NCBI RefSeq assembly: GCF_943734655.1
Contig: NC_071354.1
Span: 46,441,044-46,505,043 of the forward strand
Direction: 5' to 3'
Origin: Sabethes cyaneus
Lineage: Eukaryota; Arthropoda; Insecta; Diptera; Culicidae
Length of the DNA stretch: 64,000 nt
This document shows, piece after piece, positions 34,615 through 44,150 of the stretch. Under the pieces are notes generated by a model. That model did not search any database. It worked only from the letters and a program-made list of their open reading frames with translations, and was not told where the DNA came from. Both the position numbers and the translations under genes were made by a program. Positions within the stretch are counted from its first letter, which is position 1. Each line of letters opens with the position of its first letter.

Positions 34615-35135
34615 ATTGAATCAGAAATCAGAAATCAGAAATCAGAAATCAGAAATCAGAAATCAGAAATCAGAAATCAGAAATCAGAAAACAGAAAACA
34701 GAAAACAGAAAACAGAAAACAGAAAACAGAAAACAGAAAACAGAAAACAGAAAACAGAAAACAGAAAACAGAAAACAGAAAACAGAAAACAGAAAACAGA
34801 AAACAGAAAACAGAAAACAGAAAACAGAAAACAGAAAACAGAAAACAGAAAACAGAAAACAGAAAACAGAAAACAGAAAACAGAAAACAGAAAACAGAAA
34901 ACAGAAAACAGAAAACAGAAAACAGAAAACAGAAAACAGAAAACAGAAAACAGAAAACAGAAAACAGAAAACAGAAAACAGAAAACAGAAAACAGAAAAC
35001 AGAAAACAGAAAACAGAAAACAGAAAACAGAAAACAGAAAACAGAAAACAGAAAACAGAAAACAGAAAACAGAAAACAGAAAACAGAAAACAGAAAACAG
35101 AAAACAGAAAACAGAAACCAGAAAACAGAAAACAA
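34615..35135 (+). repeat. heptamer satellites (CAGAAAT)n then (CAGAAAA)n
   Basis: About nine CAGAAAT units (34621-34684) change abruptly to about 61 CAGAAAA units (to about 35115), almost without variants, then degenerate copies. The unit length is not lost at the junction. The long frames on both strands (about 150-190 codons) exist because seven is prime to three and the unit lacks stops in several frames; they are not genes. Confidence 0.97.
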
Positions 35136-35228
35136 AAATCATAAAAAAGCGAAAATCAAAGCTAAAAAATTGAAAGTCGAACAGTAAAAATCAGAAATTA
35201 ATTATCACATATTGAAAATCGACAATCA
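35136..35228. repeat. degenerate junction between heptamer arrays
   Basis: About 90 bp of decayed heptamer-like words (GAAAATC, GACAATC, AAAATTG) link the CAGAAAA array with the TTGAAAA array. Confidence 0.7.
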
Positions 35229-36685
35229 AAAATTGAAAATTGAAAATTGAAAATTGAAAATTTAAAATTGAAAATTGAAAATTGAAAATTGAAAATTGAA
35301 AATTGAAAATTGAAAATTGAAAATTGAAAATTGAAAATTGAAAATTGAAAATTGAAAATTGAAAATTGAAAATTGAAAATTGAAAATTGAAAATTGAAAA
35401 TTGAAAATTGAAAATTGAAAATTGAAAATTGAAAATTGAAAATTGAAAATTGAAAATTGAAAATTGAAAATTGAAAATTGAAAATTGAAAATTGAAAATT
35501 GAAAATTGAAAATTAAAAATTGAAAATTGAAAATTGAAAATTGAAAATTGAAAATTGAAAATTGAAAATTGAAAATTGAAAATTGAAAATTGAAAATTGA
35601 AAATTGAAAATTGAAAATTGAAAATTGAAAATTGAAAATTGAAAATTGAAAATTGAAAATTGAAAATTGAAAATTGAAAATTGAAAATTGAAAATTGAAA
35701 ATTGAAAATTGAAAATTGAAAATTGAAAATTGAAAATTGAAAATTGAAAATTGAAAATTGAAAATTGAAAATTGAAAATTGAAAATTGAAAATTGAAAAT
35801 TGAAAATTGAAAATTGAAAATTGAAAATTGAAAATTGAAAATTGAAAATTGAAAATTGAAAATTGAAAATTGAAAATTGAAAATTGAAAATTGAAAATTG
35901 AAAATTGAAAATTGAAAATTGAAAATTGAAAATTGAAAATTGAAAATTGAAAATTGAAAATTGAAAATTGAAAATTGAAAATTGAAAATTGAAAATTGAA
36001 AATTGAAAATTGAAAATTGAAAATTGAAAATTGAAAATTGAAAATTGAAAATTGAAAATTGAAAATTGAAAATTGAAAATTGAAAATTGAAAATTGAAAA
36101 TTGAAAATTGAAAATTGAAAATTGAAAATTGAAAATTGAAAATTGAAAATTGAAAATTGAAAATTGAAAATTGAAAATTGAAAATTGAAAATTGAAAATT
36201 GAAAATTGAAAATTGAAAATTGAAAATTGAAAATTGAAAATTGAAAATTGAAAATTGAAAATTGAAAATTGAAAATTGAAAATTGAAAATTGAAAATTGA
36301 AAATTGAAAATTGAAAATTGAAAATTGAAAATTGAAAATTGAAAATTGAAAATTGAAAATTGAAAATTGAAAATTGAAAATTGAAAATTGAAAATTGAAA
36401 ATTGAAAATTGAAAATTGAAAATTGAAAATTGAAAATTGAAAATTGAAAATTGAAAATTGAAAATTGAAAATTGAAAATTGAAAATTGAAAATTGAAAAT
36501 TGAAAATTGAAAATTGAAAATTGAAAATTGAAAATTGAAAATTGAAAATTGAAAATTGAAAATTGAAAATTGAAAATTGAAAATTGAAAATTGAAAATTG
36601 AAAATTGAAAATTGAAAATTGAAAATTGAAAATTGAAAATTGAAAATTGAAAATTGAAAATTGAAAATTGAAAATTGAAAATTGA
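35229..36685 (+). repeat. heptamer satellite (TTGAAAA)n, about 208 copies
   Basis: Around 1.46 kb of TTGAAAA units with only about two variant units (near 35260 and 35513). Homogeneity this high over two hundred units suggests recent expansion. It produces frames of 488 and 507 codons on the minus strand (FNFQFSI repeated) that are artefacts. Confidence 0.98.
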
Positions 36686-38207
36686 AGTTTGAAAAAATGA
36701 TATAATTCTCCCAAGAAGAAGAAATCATACTTCGATCAGTTCGTCGCTTGCTGAAAGTAGAAATTCGGTGTCATACTGTTTGCTACTTTTAAAGACCACA
36801 AGCGACCTCGTCGTTAACGACATGATTCGCCTGAACCGTCACCAAAGGAGTAACGTTACTATCACAGAGTATTCATCCCACTTTATTTAATTCGAAGCCA
36901 CAATCTGTAACGACTGCAAGTTGAGCTCAATTCATCAAGAATGTTAATTTTGTGAAGTCCTCACCCATATAATACCATCCATATCGCGCTGCCGCAGCAA
37001 ACTGAACCGAACCGACTGTCCTTTGGAGACTGTTGGGCTGGGCGACGTGGTGCGGTCGGGGAAACTTCGGGATGATGAAAGCAGTCAAAATCTAGTCAAA
37101 GGAATGCACTTTTTCTGTACGGCAATCCGGCGAGAAAGCGATTATCTTCACTCAGTCGAAAAATTGAAATGAAATGCAAATGATCATTGCTGGCGTAAAG
37201 CATTGAAAGTCTCTTTTCCTCTTCTGTCGTTTTTTTCTCTCAGGAGAAATGCAAAACGCACCGATTTGAATAGGTACTCCGAGAACTTTTTATCAACCAG
37301 CACTTCAAGCAAGTTTCCTCTTTTCAGCAGGTCAGGTCATGGACGTCAACTAATTGTTGGCAGATATAGTCCTCTATTCTTTTTACTCCACATCACCCCA
37401 ACTTACGATATATTCATAGTTCTATCCTCAAGAAACCCTAATGAAGTACGTTCCTCGCTTCGATCGTCATCCCAGTTTGGTGCTGCTGTCAGTGCCGGGT
37501 CTATTATGTGGAAAGCTATGCGTACAGCTCCATCCACCCCGCATCGTCTTGCAGCCAGCAAATGAAGACGACAAAGTTCTCGATTCAGCGTTCCATGCCG
37601 GATTTCTTTCATCCCTGACATTTTTTCTCTGTCGGGATATCTTAAAAAGCAGAGAGCTCTAAAAGACGACGTACCAGCTAAATGCAAAGAAGTGAATTTT
37701 TTGCAGTTCGTTTTTCTTTTGTCGTCTATTTTAGTTTTTTTTGCCGAAACTGGCAAACGAAATACACCCCGACTGTCTCTTATCAGCCAGCCTGAGGATG
37801 ATGTGGTTGACCCTGGCCAGAGCATGGAATAGTTTTGTTGCGGGCATGTACCTACACGTAGTTAATTTGCTGATGGAAAAGTCAGTGCAGTAAAATGCCA
37901 TTGCCCGCCCGCATTTTGTCTCAGCAGAACTGGAAGCCGTGTGTAGATGGCCAGCCATTAGAAGACTGCTGACTGGGGGAAAGATTTTTCTTCGGTACAA
38001 TTTCAGCTCTATCAGCAGCAGCAGCTGATGATGACGATGACGAACTGCAAGATTAAGCTTGATGGTGATACAACGATTGGTTTTTCTTTGCGATAAAGTA
38101 TTGGATTTGACAGATAAGCTATTGAAACTTGTTTCGAACAAAAATTCCAAACCCAAGCAATGTTTCAAGATGACATGATGAAAGCTTTCTACGCTGAAGT
38201 CGCTACT
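36686..38207. other. no recognised gene
   Basis: Mixed-composition sequence with overlapping frames up to 179 codons on the minus strand (37731-38270) and 140 codons (37403-37825). Neither shows a motif or recognised domain. Possibly host intergenic or intronic DNA. Confidence 0.35.
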
Positions 38208-38310
38208 CCCAAGTAACAATTTGGGTTTTAAAACCCTCTTATGATGGTTTTTATGATTGGTATTGTTCATAAAGACTGCAATAAGAGTATAATAAAACTA
38301 ACATTGATAC
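38208..38310. mobile_element. fold-back MITE, decayed copy
   Basis: Begins CCCAAGTAACAATTTGGG and ends with AAGAGTATAATAAAACTAAC. It matches the better-preserved palindromic element at 58301-58408, with a diverged centre and a degraded right end. Confidence 0.7.
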
Positions 38311-38324
38311 TAGTTTGCATATAT

Positions 38325-38410
38325 GAAGGTTTGGCGTACCTCTAGGCTTCGCGGATGACATCGACATGCTAGACGTTAACCGTAGAACTATAAGAGGCTT
38401 TCACACCTTT
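38325..38410 (+). pseudogene. LINE reverse transcriptase scrap (FADD motif)
   Basis: Translation gives LGFADDIDMLDVNRR, the catalytic FADD block of the same LINE family seen at 3264 and 54829. Only about 25 codons remain. Confidence 0.65.
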
Positions 38411-38874
38411 TGAGAAAAAATCTGCAAAAATGTGAGCTCTTCATACAGTCTACCTAAAAATAGCACTTTGTTGGTAGCTGTTAGCAACTGATAGAACTGA
38501 ACTGTTTCTTACTTTGGTCGTTTGACTTTCGAATTGAAGCTTTTTATGTTTACCTTTCGGCATTTGAATGTTTGCTTTGATTTTTGATATTTTACTTTTG
38601 TCTTTCAATTAAAAATCAACTCTGGACTTCAACTTCAACTGGACTGGTTTTCAACTCTGGACGTTTTCAGTTTTCAGACTTAATATCAAAGTTCCAGGAA
38701 TTCAGTTTGAACACCGATTTCAAGCTCATTTTGAATTTAAATTTTAGCATCCTGTTTAACTCATATGTCAAGTGACTTGCAAGCCCAGAGCCAAGAAATA
38801 CATAAAGGTAAAGCACCCGACCTTTCAGGAGGGTGATTAAAAGTGGAAAGTTAAATAATAGTAAAGCCAAGCCA
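38411..38874. other. degenerate repeat-like sequence, no gene
   Basis: AT-rich words of the TTCAACTTGGACTT type begin here and continue after 39100. No gene. Confidence 0.4.
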
Positions 38875-39035
38875 TGGGTATAAACGTCCTGTGGAGAATT
38901 TGAACTCTTCTTTATCGACAGCCTTCGCAGCCGGCTATTAGAGTACAGGACAGTTACGGGGCTAGTGCAACGATCCTACCGACTCTATCTAGTAGCACCG
39001 CCTAGCCGAGATTCGAACATACGACGACGACGAAG
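38875..39035 (-). mobile_element. SINE-like fragment with tRNA-type B box
   Basis: Read on the minus strand, GTTCGAATCTCGG (about 39007-39019) resembles the polymerase III B box of tRNA-derived SINEs. The body (GCAGCCGGCT, ACAGGACAGT, GCTACGATCCTA-like words) is shared with 62018-62400. The A box is not clear in this copy. Confidence 0.5.
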
Positions 39036-39099
39036 TAATAGTAGGATGGAGAATTTATTATCACTTATTGTAAAAATTCCGGCCGATTAGGTTAAAAGC

Positions 39100-39445
39100 A
39101 TTGGACTTTCGAATGCAATTGGACTTGAAATGTATGTTGCAATTGAACTAGTAATAGACTTGAAACCGGACCAGAAATTAGTTTTGACATTTATGTTGAT
39201 ATGTTTGCAATCGAACTTGATATTGGATTGAAAATTAAAGTTGAAAGACATAGGATTTGAAATTAAGATTTGAATTTCAATTGAAATTGGACATAAATTC
39301 GATTTAAATTGGACTTGAGATTAGTCTTGGAATTATCATTGGAAATTAAACTTGAAATTTGATTTCGAGTTGTACTTCAAATTGAATTTGAAATCAGAGT
39401 TTCAATTTGACTTCAAACTGAACTTGAATAAAGTTCAAATGCGAT
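39100..39445. repeat. degenerate GGACTTGAAATT repeats, left arm
   Basis: Words of the type TTGGACTTGAAATT recur with much variation. The reverse-complement type (AATTTCAAGTCCAA) dominates at 43380-43960, so the two blocks form the outer arms of a large imperfect inverted structure. Confidence 0.6.
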
Positions 39446-39454
39446 TAGATTAGA

Positions 39455-39805
39455 TATTCATTTATTTAGAGAGTGGTTTAACCATCAGGTTTTTCACCAC
39501 TCTTTGATAAGTACAAAATGCAAATATTTATAATTCCTTCGTGGTTAACAGTGCATTAGTCTATTAGAATTTTATCAATTGTGCTTCTCTTATTTTATCG
39601 TTAGATAGGATATGATATTCTGAATGGATTCCTCTTATAGGTTATTCTAGTTTCTTCGTATTTCGGGCCAACTAGTAAAATGTGTTCTACTGTTAACCTA
39701 ATTCTACATACGTCGCAAGTGGCACTACTACCATTTTCGTAAAGAAATTTGTGAATAATGAGAGTGTGTCCAATCCTCAGTCGCGATAGAACTGGTTGTT
39801 CTCTT
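39455..39805 (-). pseudogene. LINE ORF2 C-terminal relic
   Basis: On the minus strand from about 39790 the translation reads RLRIGHTLIIHKFLYENG, then SATCDVCRIRLTVEHIL, the conserved region after the RNase H or C-terminal domain of Jockey/I/R1-type LINEs, where a Cys-x-x-Cys and H-x-x-x-C-like zinc motif is normal. Here CDVC is kept. Only the 3' end of the LINE is present. Clade not settled. Confidence 0.7.
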
Positions 39806-40099
39806 CTATCAGACCGATCGGTCCATTTATTGTTTGTTTCCTTTAATTTTTACCAAACAAAGGTTTCGATATCCAAACAGAGGATTTTCCACCTAGCCAC
39901 CGTGTGCATATCGATATTAGGTAGTTGTTACTTCCCGTTTTATATCCACTCCTTCCTTGCGGGGTTTTATATTTACTCCGTTTTATATCTTCTTCTGTCA
40001 ACATTTCAAAAATTGAAATTAAATACGACTTGAAATTGGGTCCAAAATCAGACATTCAGTTGGTCTTAAAATTCAAATCGGGCTTGGACACGATATTAA

Positions 40100-41165
40100 A
40101 TACGAAACTTTTAACACTTTTCTGTTTAATTTTTTTATTTTCCAGTCTGGTTTTTCTACTTTCTGTTCCTTTTTTCTCCTTTTCTGTACCATTTTCTTGA
40201 TTTACGCTATTACTTTTCTTTTTCCCTGCTGTTATTACATTTTTTTCATCGTTTTTTTCCGTCCCGTGTTACGTGTTTCATTGCATTGTTTTTGTTAGTT
40301 TTCTGTCTCATTTTTTTTTCTTTTTTACAGTCTTGTTTTTCAATCGTTTTTTTGTTATTTTTTCCTCATTTTCTGTCTTTTGTTTGCACTGTCTCTTTTT
40401 CAGTTTTGTCATTTTCTAACTCTTTTTCATGTTCTTTACTTCTCGTTTCATATTTATCCGTTCTGTTTTTCCTCTTTCCTGTTTCCTGTTTTGTTCTTTT
40501 CTATCTTTTTTCCTTTCGCTTTCCGGTTTTCATTCATTTTGCATCTCTCGTTTATCATATTTTTCGCTTCCGTTCTACTTTTTTCTTTGATTCGCTTTTC
40601 TTGTTTTTTTTTCTTTTTTGTACCTCATTTTCCCGCTTTTTCCATATCTTCCTTCACCTTTTTTTCTCTTCCGTTTCCCCTCATTTTATGTCAGGTTTTT
40701 TTCTCCGTTCTCCTTTATTTCGTTCCTTTCTCTTTTTTCACTATTCCGTGTTCCTCTTTCAAAGAAAAGCGTCTCCCTTAGTGTCTCATTTACCTTCTTT
40801 TCTCTGTCGATGTTCCTTTTTTCCGCTCTCTCCACGTTCTCTGTTCGCTATTCATGTTTTGCCCTTTTTAGTCCTGATTTTGCTTTAGTGTTTCTGGTTT
40901 CTGTCCCATTTGTTCCATTTTTCCTCGTTTTTGACCAGTTTTTTTTCTCTTTTCTTAACATGTTTCTTGCTACTCTCTGTCCCGTTTTGTGTTTTTCCGT
41001 TCTTCGGTTCAGGTTTTCGTATTTTTTCCCTTTAATTTCAGGAATTTTTCCTTTTAAACGGGATAGAAAACCGTTTTTCGTTTTTTTCTGTTCCGTTCTA
41101 CCTCTTATTAAGTCGTACTTCTCTTCCTTTTTAGTCACGTTCTGTTTTTCTATTCCTTTTTATTT
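40100..41165. repeat. pyrimidine-rich degenerate repeat block
   Basis: About 1 kb almost wholly of T and C on the plus strand, built from loosely repeated TTTTCTGTCCCGTTTTC-like words. Plus frames of up to 200 codons rich in Phe, Ser and Leu are by-products. It mirrors the purine blocks at 41820-43370. Confidence 0.8.
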
Positions 41166-41239
41166 AAATTTTATATTAAATTTTATATTTAAATTTTATA
41201 TTTAAATTTTATATTCATATTTTATATTTATATTTTATA
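41166..41239. repeat. AT-rich ATTTTATATTTAA tandem repeat
   Basis: Short units of the form AAATTTTATATTT, continued after the MITE at 41665-41700, so the MITE landed inside the tract. Confidence 0.75.
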
Positions 41240-41664
41240 CAGTGGGATTTAGAATGTGGCATGGCTCGATTTTGGCAAGAAAAGTATCCGTTTTTGGCAA
41301 CACAATATATTTCACTTAAAAAAGTATGCTTAAATATCAGTCAGTTTCCGCATACATGCTTTAAATGATGAAAAAATGATGCCCAAAATGATTCATGATG
41401 TATTCATGAAAAAAATTGTAGTTATAGAAGGTTTCGAACAATAATATATTTATTGCCGTAGGCGGTAGGCCGCCCTACCGCAGGTTGCCAAAATTTCATT
41501 TGCAGCGGACGGATAGCTCTTGGAGGACATTTTAAACATAAAATGGTTGCAATCGTTAATAATAATATCAGTCAATTTTTTCATAAAGGGTCTTGACTTT
41601 GGCACGGTTTCGATTTTGGCAACAAATGCGTGTCGCCTATGTTGCCAAAATCGAACTCCTACTG
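41240..41664. mobile_element. Tc1/mariner-type MITE, 425 bp
   Basis: The left end begins CAGTGGGATTTAGAATG and continues CGATTTTGGCAA. The right end, reversed, begins CAGTAGGAGTTCGATTTTGG and continues CAACA. Both ends are flanked by TA (41238-41239 and 41665-41666). CAGT ends with TA duplication are typical of Tc1/mariner. There is no transposase. It sits at the centre of the pyrimidine/purine inverted structure. Confidence 0.75.
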
Positions 41665-41819
41665 TATTTTATATTTATATTTTATGGGTTTGTCTTCTGT
41701 TTTATTTAGTTCTCTCTCTATTTTTTCGCGTTTTTTTCTGTTTCACTATAATTCATATTCTCAGATGAATTACCGATGGTTCTAGAACTTGTGCGACTTT
41801 TGCTGCTCCTGTTAAAAAC

Positions 41820-43370
41820 GGAAGAGGACGGGAGAAAACGTAACAAAACAGGATAAACGGGATAGAAAAAGAGGAAAACGCGAGAGAAAGAGCAGGAAAA
41901 CTGGTATGAAATAATAAAAATCGTGACACAATGGGAGGGTAGCAAACGATAAAAAGAAAATAACGGGAGAGAAAAAGTAATGAGAGAACAAGGAAAAATG
42001 ATAAAAGAGAGGAAGAAAATGAGGACAAACTGGTCAGAAAAGGAGAAAAAACGGAGCAAAAAAGGAAGGAGGATAGATAAGGAGAAAAACAAAAGGAGAA
42101 AATACAAGAGAACGAAATGAGATATAAAAGAGAAGGAAGTGAGAAGACAAAAATGCGAACGGAAGGCAAACGGGATGGAACAAAAATCAGAAGCACGAGG
42201 AAAAGCAAGAAAAAATAAAAGAAGTACGGAACAGAAAAAATAGAAAAGGAGTTAACGGGATAGAAAACAAACAACAAATATGGAAAAGAGAAAAAGAAAC
42301 CGCGGGTAGAAAAAAGGTAAAACGAAATAGAAAAGAAGAGATAATAAGACAAATAGAGAAAACGAGACAGAAAAGAAAACAAAGTGAGAAGAAAAATAGT
42401 ATAACGGGAAATAAAAGAATCAAATCCGGTTATAATCTCTGATTACAGCTTGGTTCGACCCATGCACCTTCCAGCATTGGACAAAAGATAGGAGTCACAA
42501 CGACAACTTGTTAAGCATAGCTACCTATTATCCCCCCTTCCTTTCCACCCTTCCGAAAAAAAAATCCTTCTTCATTACTTTCCCTTATCGTCCCTTCATC
42601 AATTGTAGAATCATCGTTTCAAAAAAAATATAACTAAAAGAGGAAAGTCGTAACAAAAAAGAGAAAAAGGAACGAAAAACAAGATAAAGGCGACAAAAAG
42701 AGCGAGAGAGAAAAACGAAAATTGATATAAGAAACGAGGAAAACGGGAAAAAGAGGTCAAATGGGATGTAACAGGAGAATGATGGTACAAAATGGGAATG
42801 GGTTGGCTAAATGGGTCAGAAAAAGAAGATTGAAAAAACTCCAGAGTAAAAACGGGAAAATCAAACCATCAAACCAAGAGATTGAATAGGAGAAAGTAAG
42901 AAGAAAAACTTGATATGAAATGGAAAAACCAGAAAGCAGAGTCGAAAATCGAATTAAAATATTAGAAAAAAGAACAAGCGGAAACGAGGACAAACGGAAT
43001 AGATAAAGACGAAAATTGAGAAAGAGGAGAGTTAGAACAAGTCAAAAACTGGAAACGAAGAAAGGAACAGAAATGACGGAAGCAGGAAAGAAAATTACAT
43101 AAAAATGAGTGGAAAATAACACGATAAATAAGACTGAAAATAAGGAAAACGGTACCGAAAACGAAGAAATGCGAAACAATGAAACAGAAAACACGGGACA
43201 GAAAAAAAAGAAGAGAGAAGAGAGTACAAACGGAGGGTAAAAGAAGTAAATTGAGAGTAAAACCCAAGACAAGGGCACAGGCCAAAACGGTAGAAAAAGT
43301 CGAAAAACTTAATTGAAAAAGAAAAAGAAAGGAACAGTAAAGAAGTAAAATGTGTGAGAGAGGAAGACGA
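41820..43370. repeat. purine-rich degenerate repeat block
   Basis: Plus strand mostly A and G (GAAAAAGGAGAAAACGGG-like words), with a break at about 42425-42600. It is the inverse in composition and wording of 40100-41165 (CGGGATAGAAAA against TTTTCTGTCCCG). Minus frames of up to 209 codons rich in Phe and Ser are not genes. Confidence 0.8.
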
Positions 43371-43379
43371 AACCTGTCA

Positions 43380-43965
43380 ATCCTAATTTCAAATAAAACT
43401 TCACATCGAATTTCGAGTCCACGTCCAATGTCCAATTTCTGATTGAAAGTCAAGTTCAATTGCATGTCCGATTTTATGCCAAATTTCAATTCTAATTTTA
43501 TTCCCAGTTTAAGTCAGATTTCCTATGAAGCTTTGATTTCAAGTCCATTATTTAGTAAAATTTGAATCCAAATTCAAATTTCAAATGTAATTCAAAATCT
43601 AATTTCAAGTTCAATTCCAATCCATTTTTAATTCAAATTTTTAGTTCAATTTCGGGCATGATTTCAAATCCAATTTGAATTTGAAATAAATACTGCACAT
43701 TATCTTTTAAGTTCGATTTTAAGTGTAAAATCATGTAAAATTTCCAGTCCAAATTATTCGAAATTTAAGTTCAATTTCAAATCCAGTTTTGAGTCCAATT
43801 TCCAGTTCATATGGAAATAAAGCTTCGAGCCCAAATGACTTCAAATTTAAGTCTTATTTAATGACTTATGACAAGGCCATTTTGAAGTCCAATTTCAACT
43901 CTAATTTTTAGTCCAGTTTCAAGTCCAATTTCTTGTCCGATTTCAACTTTTATTATAAAACCAAT
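43380..43965. repeat. degenerate AATTTCAAGTCCAA repeats, right arm
   Basis: Outer right arm of the inverted structure. Units of roughly 12-15 bp of the form TTCAAGTCCAATT are visible, for example around 43915-43945. Confidence 0.65.
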
Positions 43966-44023
43966 TGCACTCGGAAGTCTGGAGCTTTCAACTGAATCGG
44001 GTTCGAACTGAAGTTCGAAAACA

Positions 44024-44068
44024 GACACTGAGGAAGCCTGCAAGTCGTAGGCGAAATACGTATCTGTC
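44024..44068 (+). ncRNA. hammerhead ribozyme candidate
   Basis: Order on the plus strand: stem I GACA; core CTGAGGA (44028-44034, CUGANGA consensus); one extra A; helix II GCCT with loop GCAAGTCGT and AGGC; core GAAA (44053-44056); a minimal helix III TAC/GTA with no loop; TC with predicted cleavage after C44064; then stem I' TGTC pairing with GACA. All core bases are present. The extra A before helix II is a departure from the textbook fold. A tiny helix III is known for the ribozymes of Penelope-like elements, which may work as dimers. A further hairpin TTCGAAC-TGAA-GTTCGAA lies just upstream at about 44002-44019. Confidence 0.65.
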
Positions 44069-44150
44069 ATTGAATAAAATACACATAGTAGAATTAAATT
44101 GGATAAGTTTTCTTATTTTTTTATTTTTAGGTTTCGTATTCTACTAAGAC
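44024..44150 (+). mobile_element. Penelope/retrozyme-like tail following a hammerhead candidate
   Basis: After the ribozyme, the sequence (ATAAAATACACATAGTAGAAT, then TAAATTGGATAAGTTTTC) matches the right arm of the 5.3 kb element (AAATATTAAATAGTGGAATTC, then AATCGAAAAGTTTT). No protein-coding part is present. Confidence 0.5.

Noticed and set aside
34612..35187. Frames of 150-190 codons on both strands (ENRKQKT, FSVFCFL repeats)
   Set aside because: Products of the CAGAAAA heptamer array, not genes.
34615..36685. Telomere-type repeat or CRISPR-like array
   Set aside because: Units are directly adjacent heptamers with no spacers and do not match known insect telomere repeats; the host is a eukaryote.
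35191..36728. Minus frames of 488 and 507 codons (FNFQFSI repeats)
   Set aside because: They are translation of the TTGAAAA satellite; a seven-base unit without stops gives open frames automatically.
40286..43489. Phe/Ser/Leu-rich frames of up to 209 codons that look like membrane proteins
   Set aside because: They follow polypyrimidine strands; hydrophobicity is a result of T-rich codons and the frames overlap in several phases.
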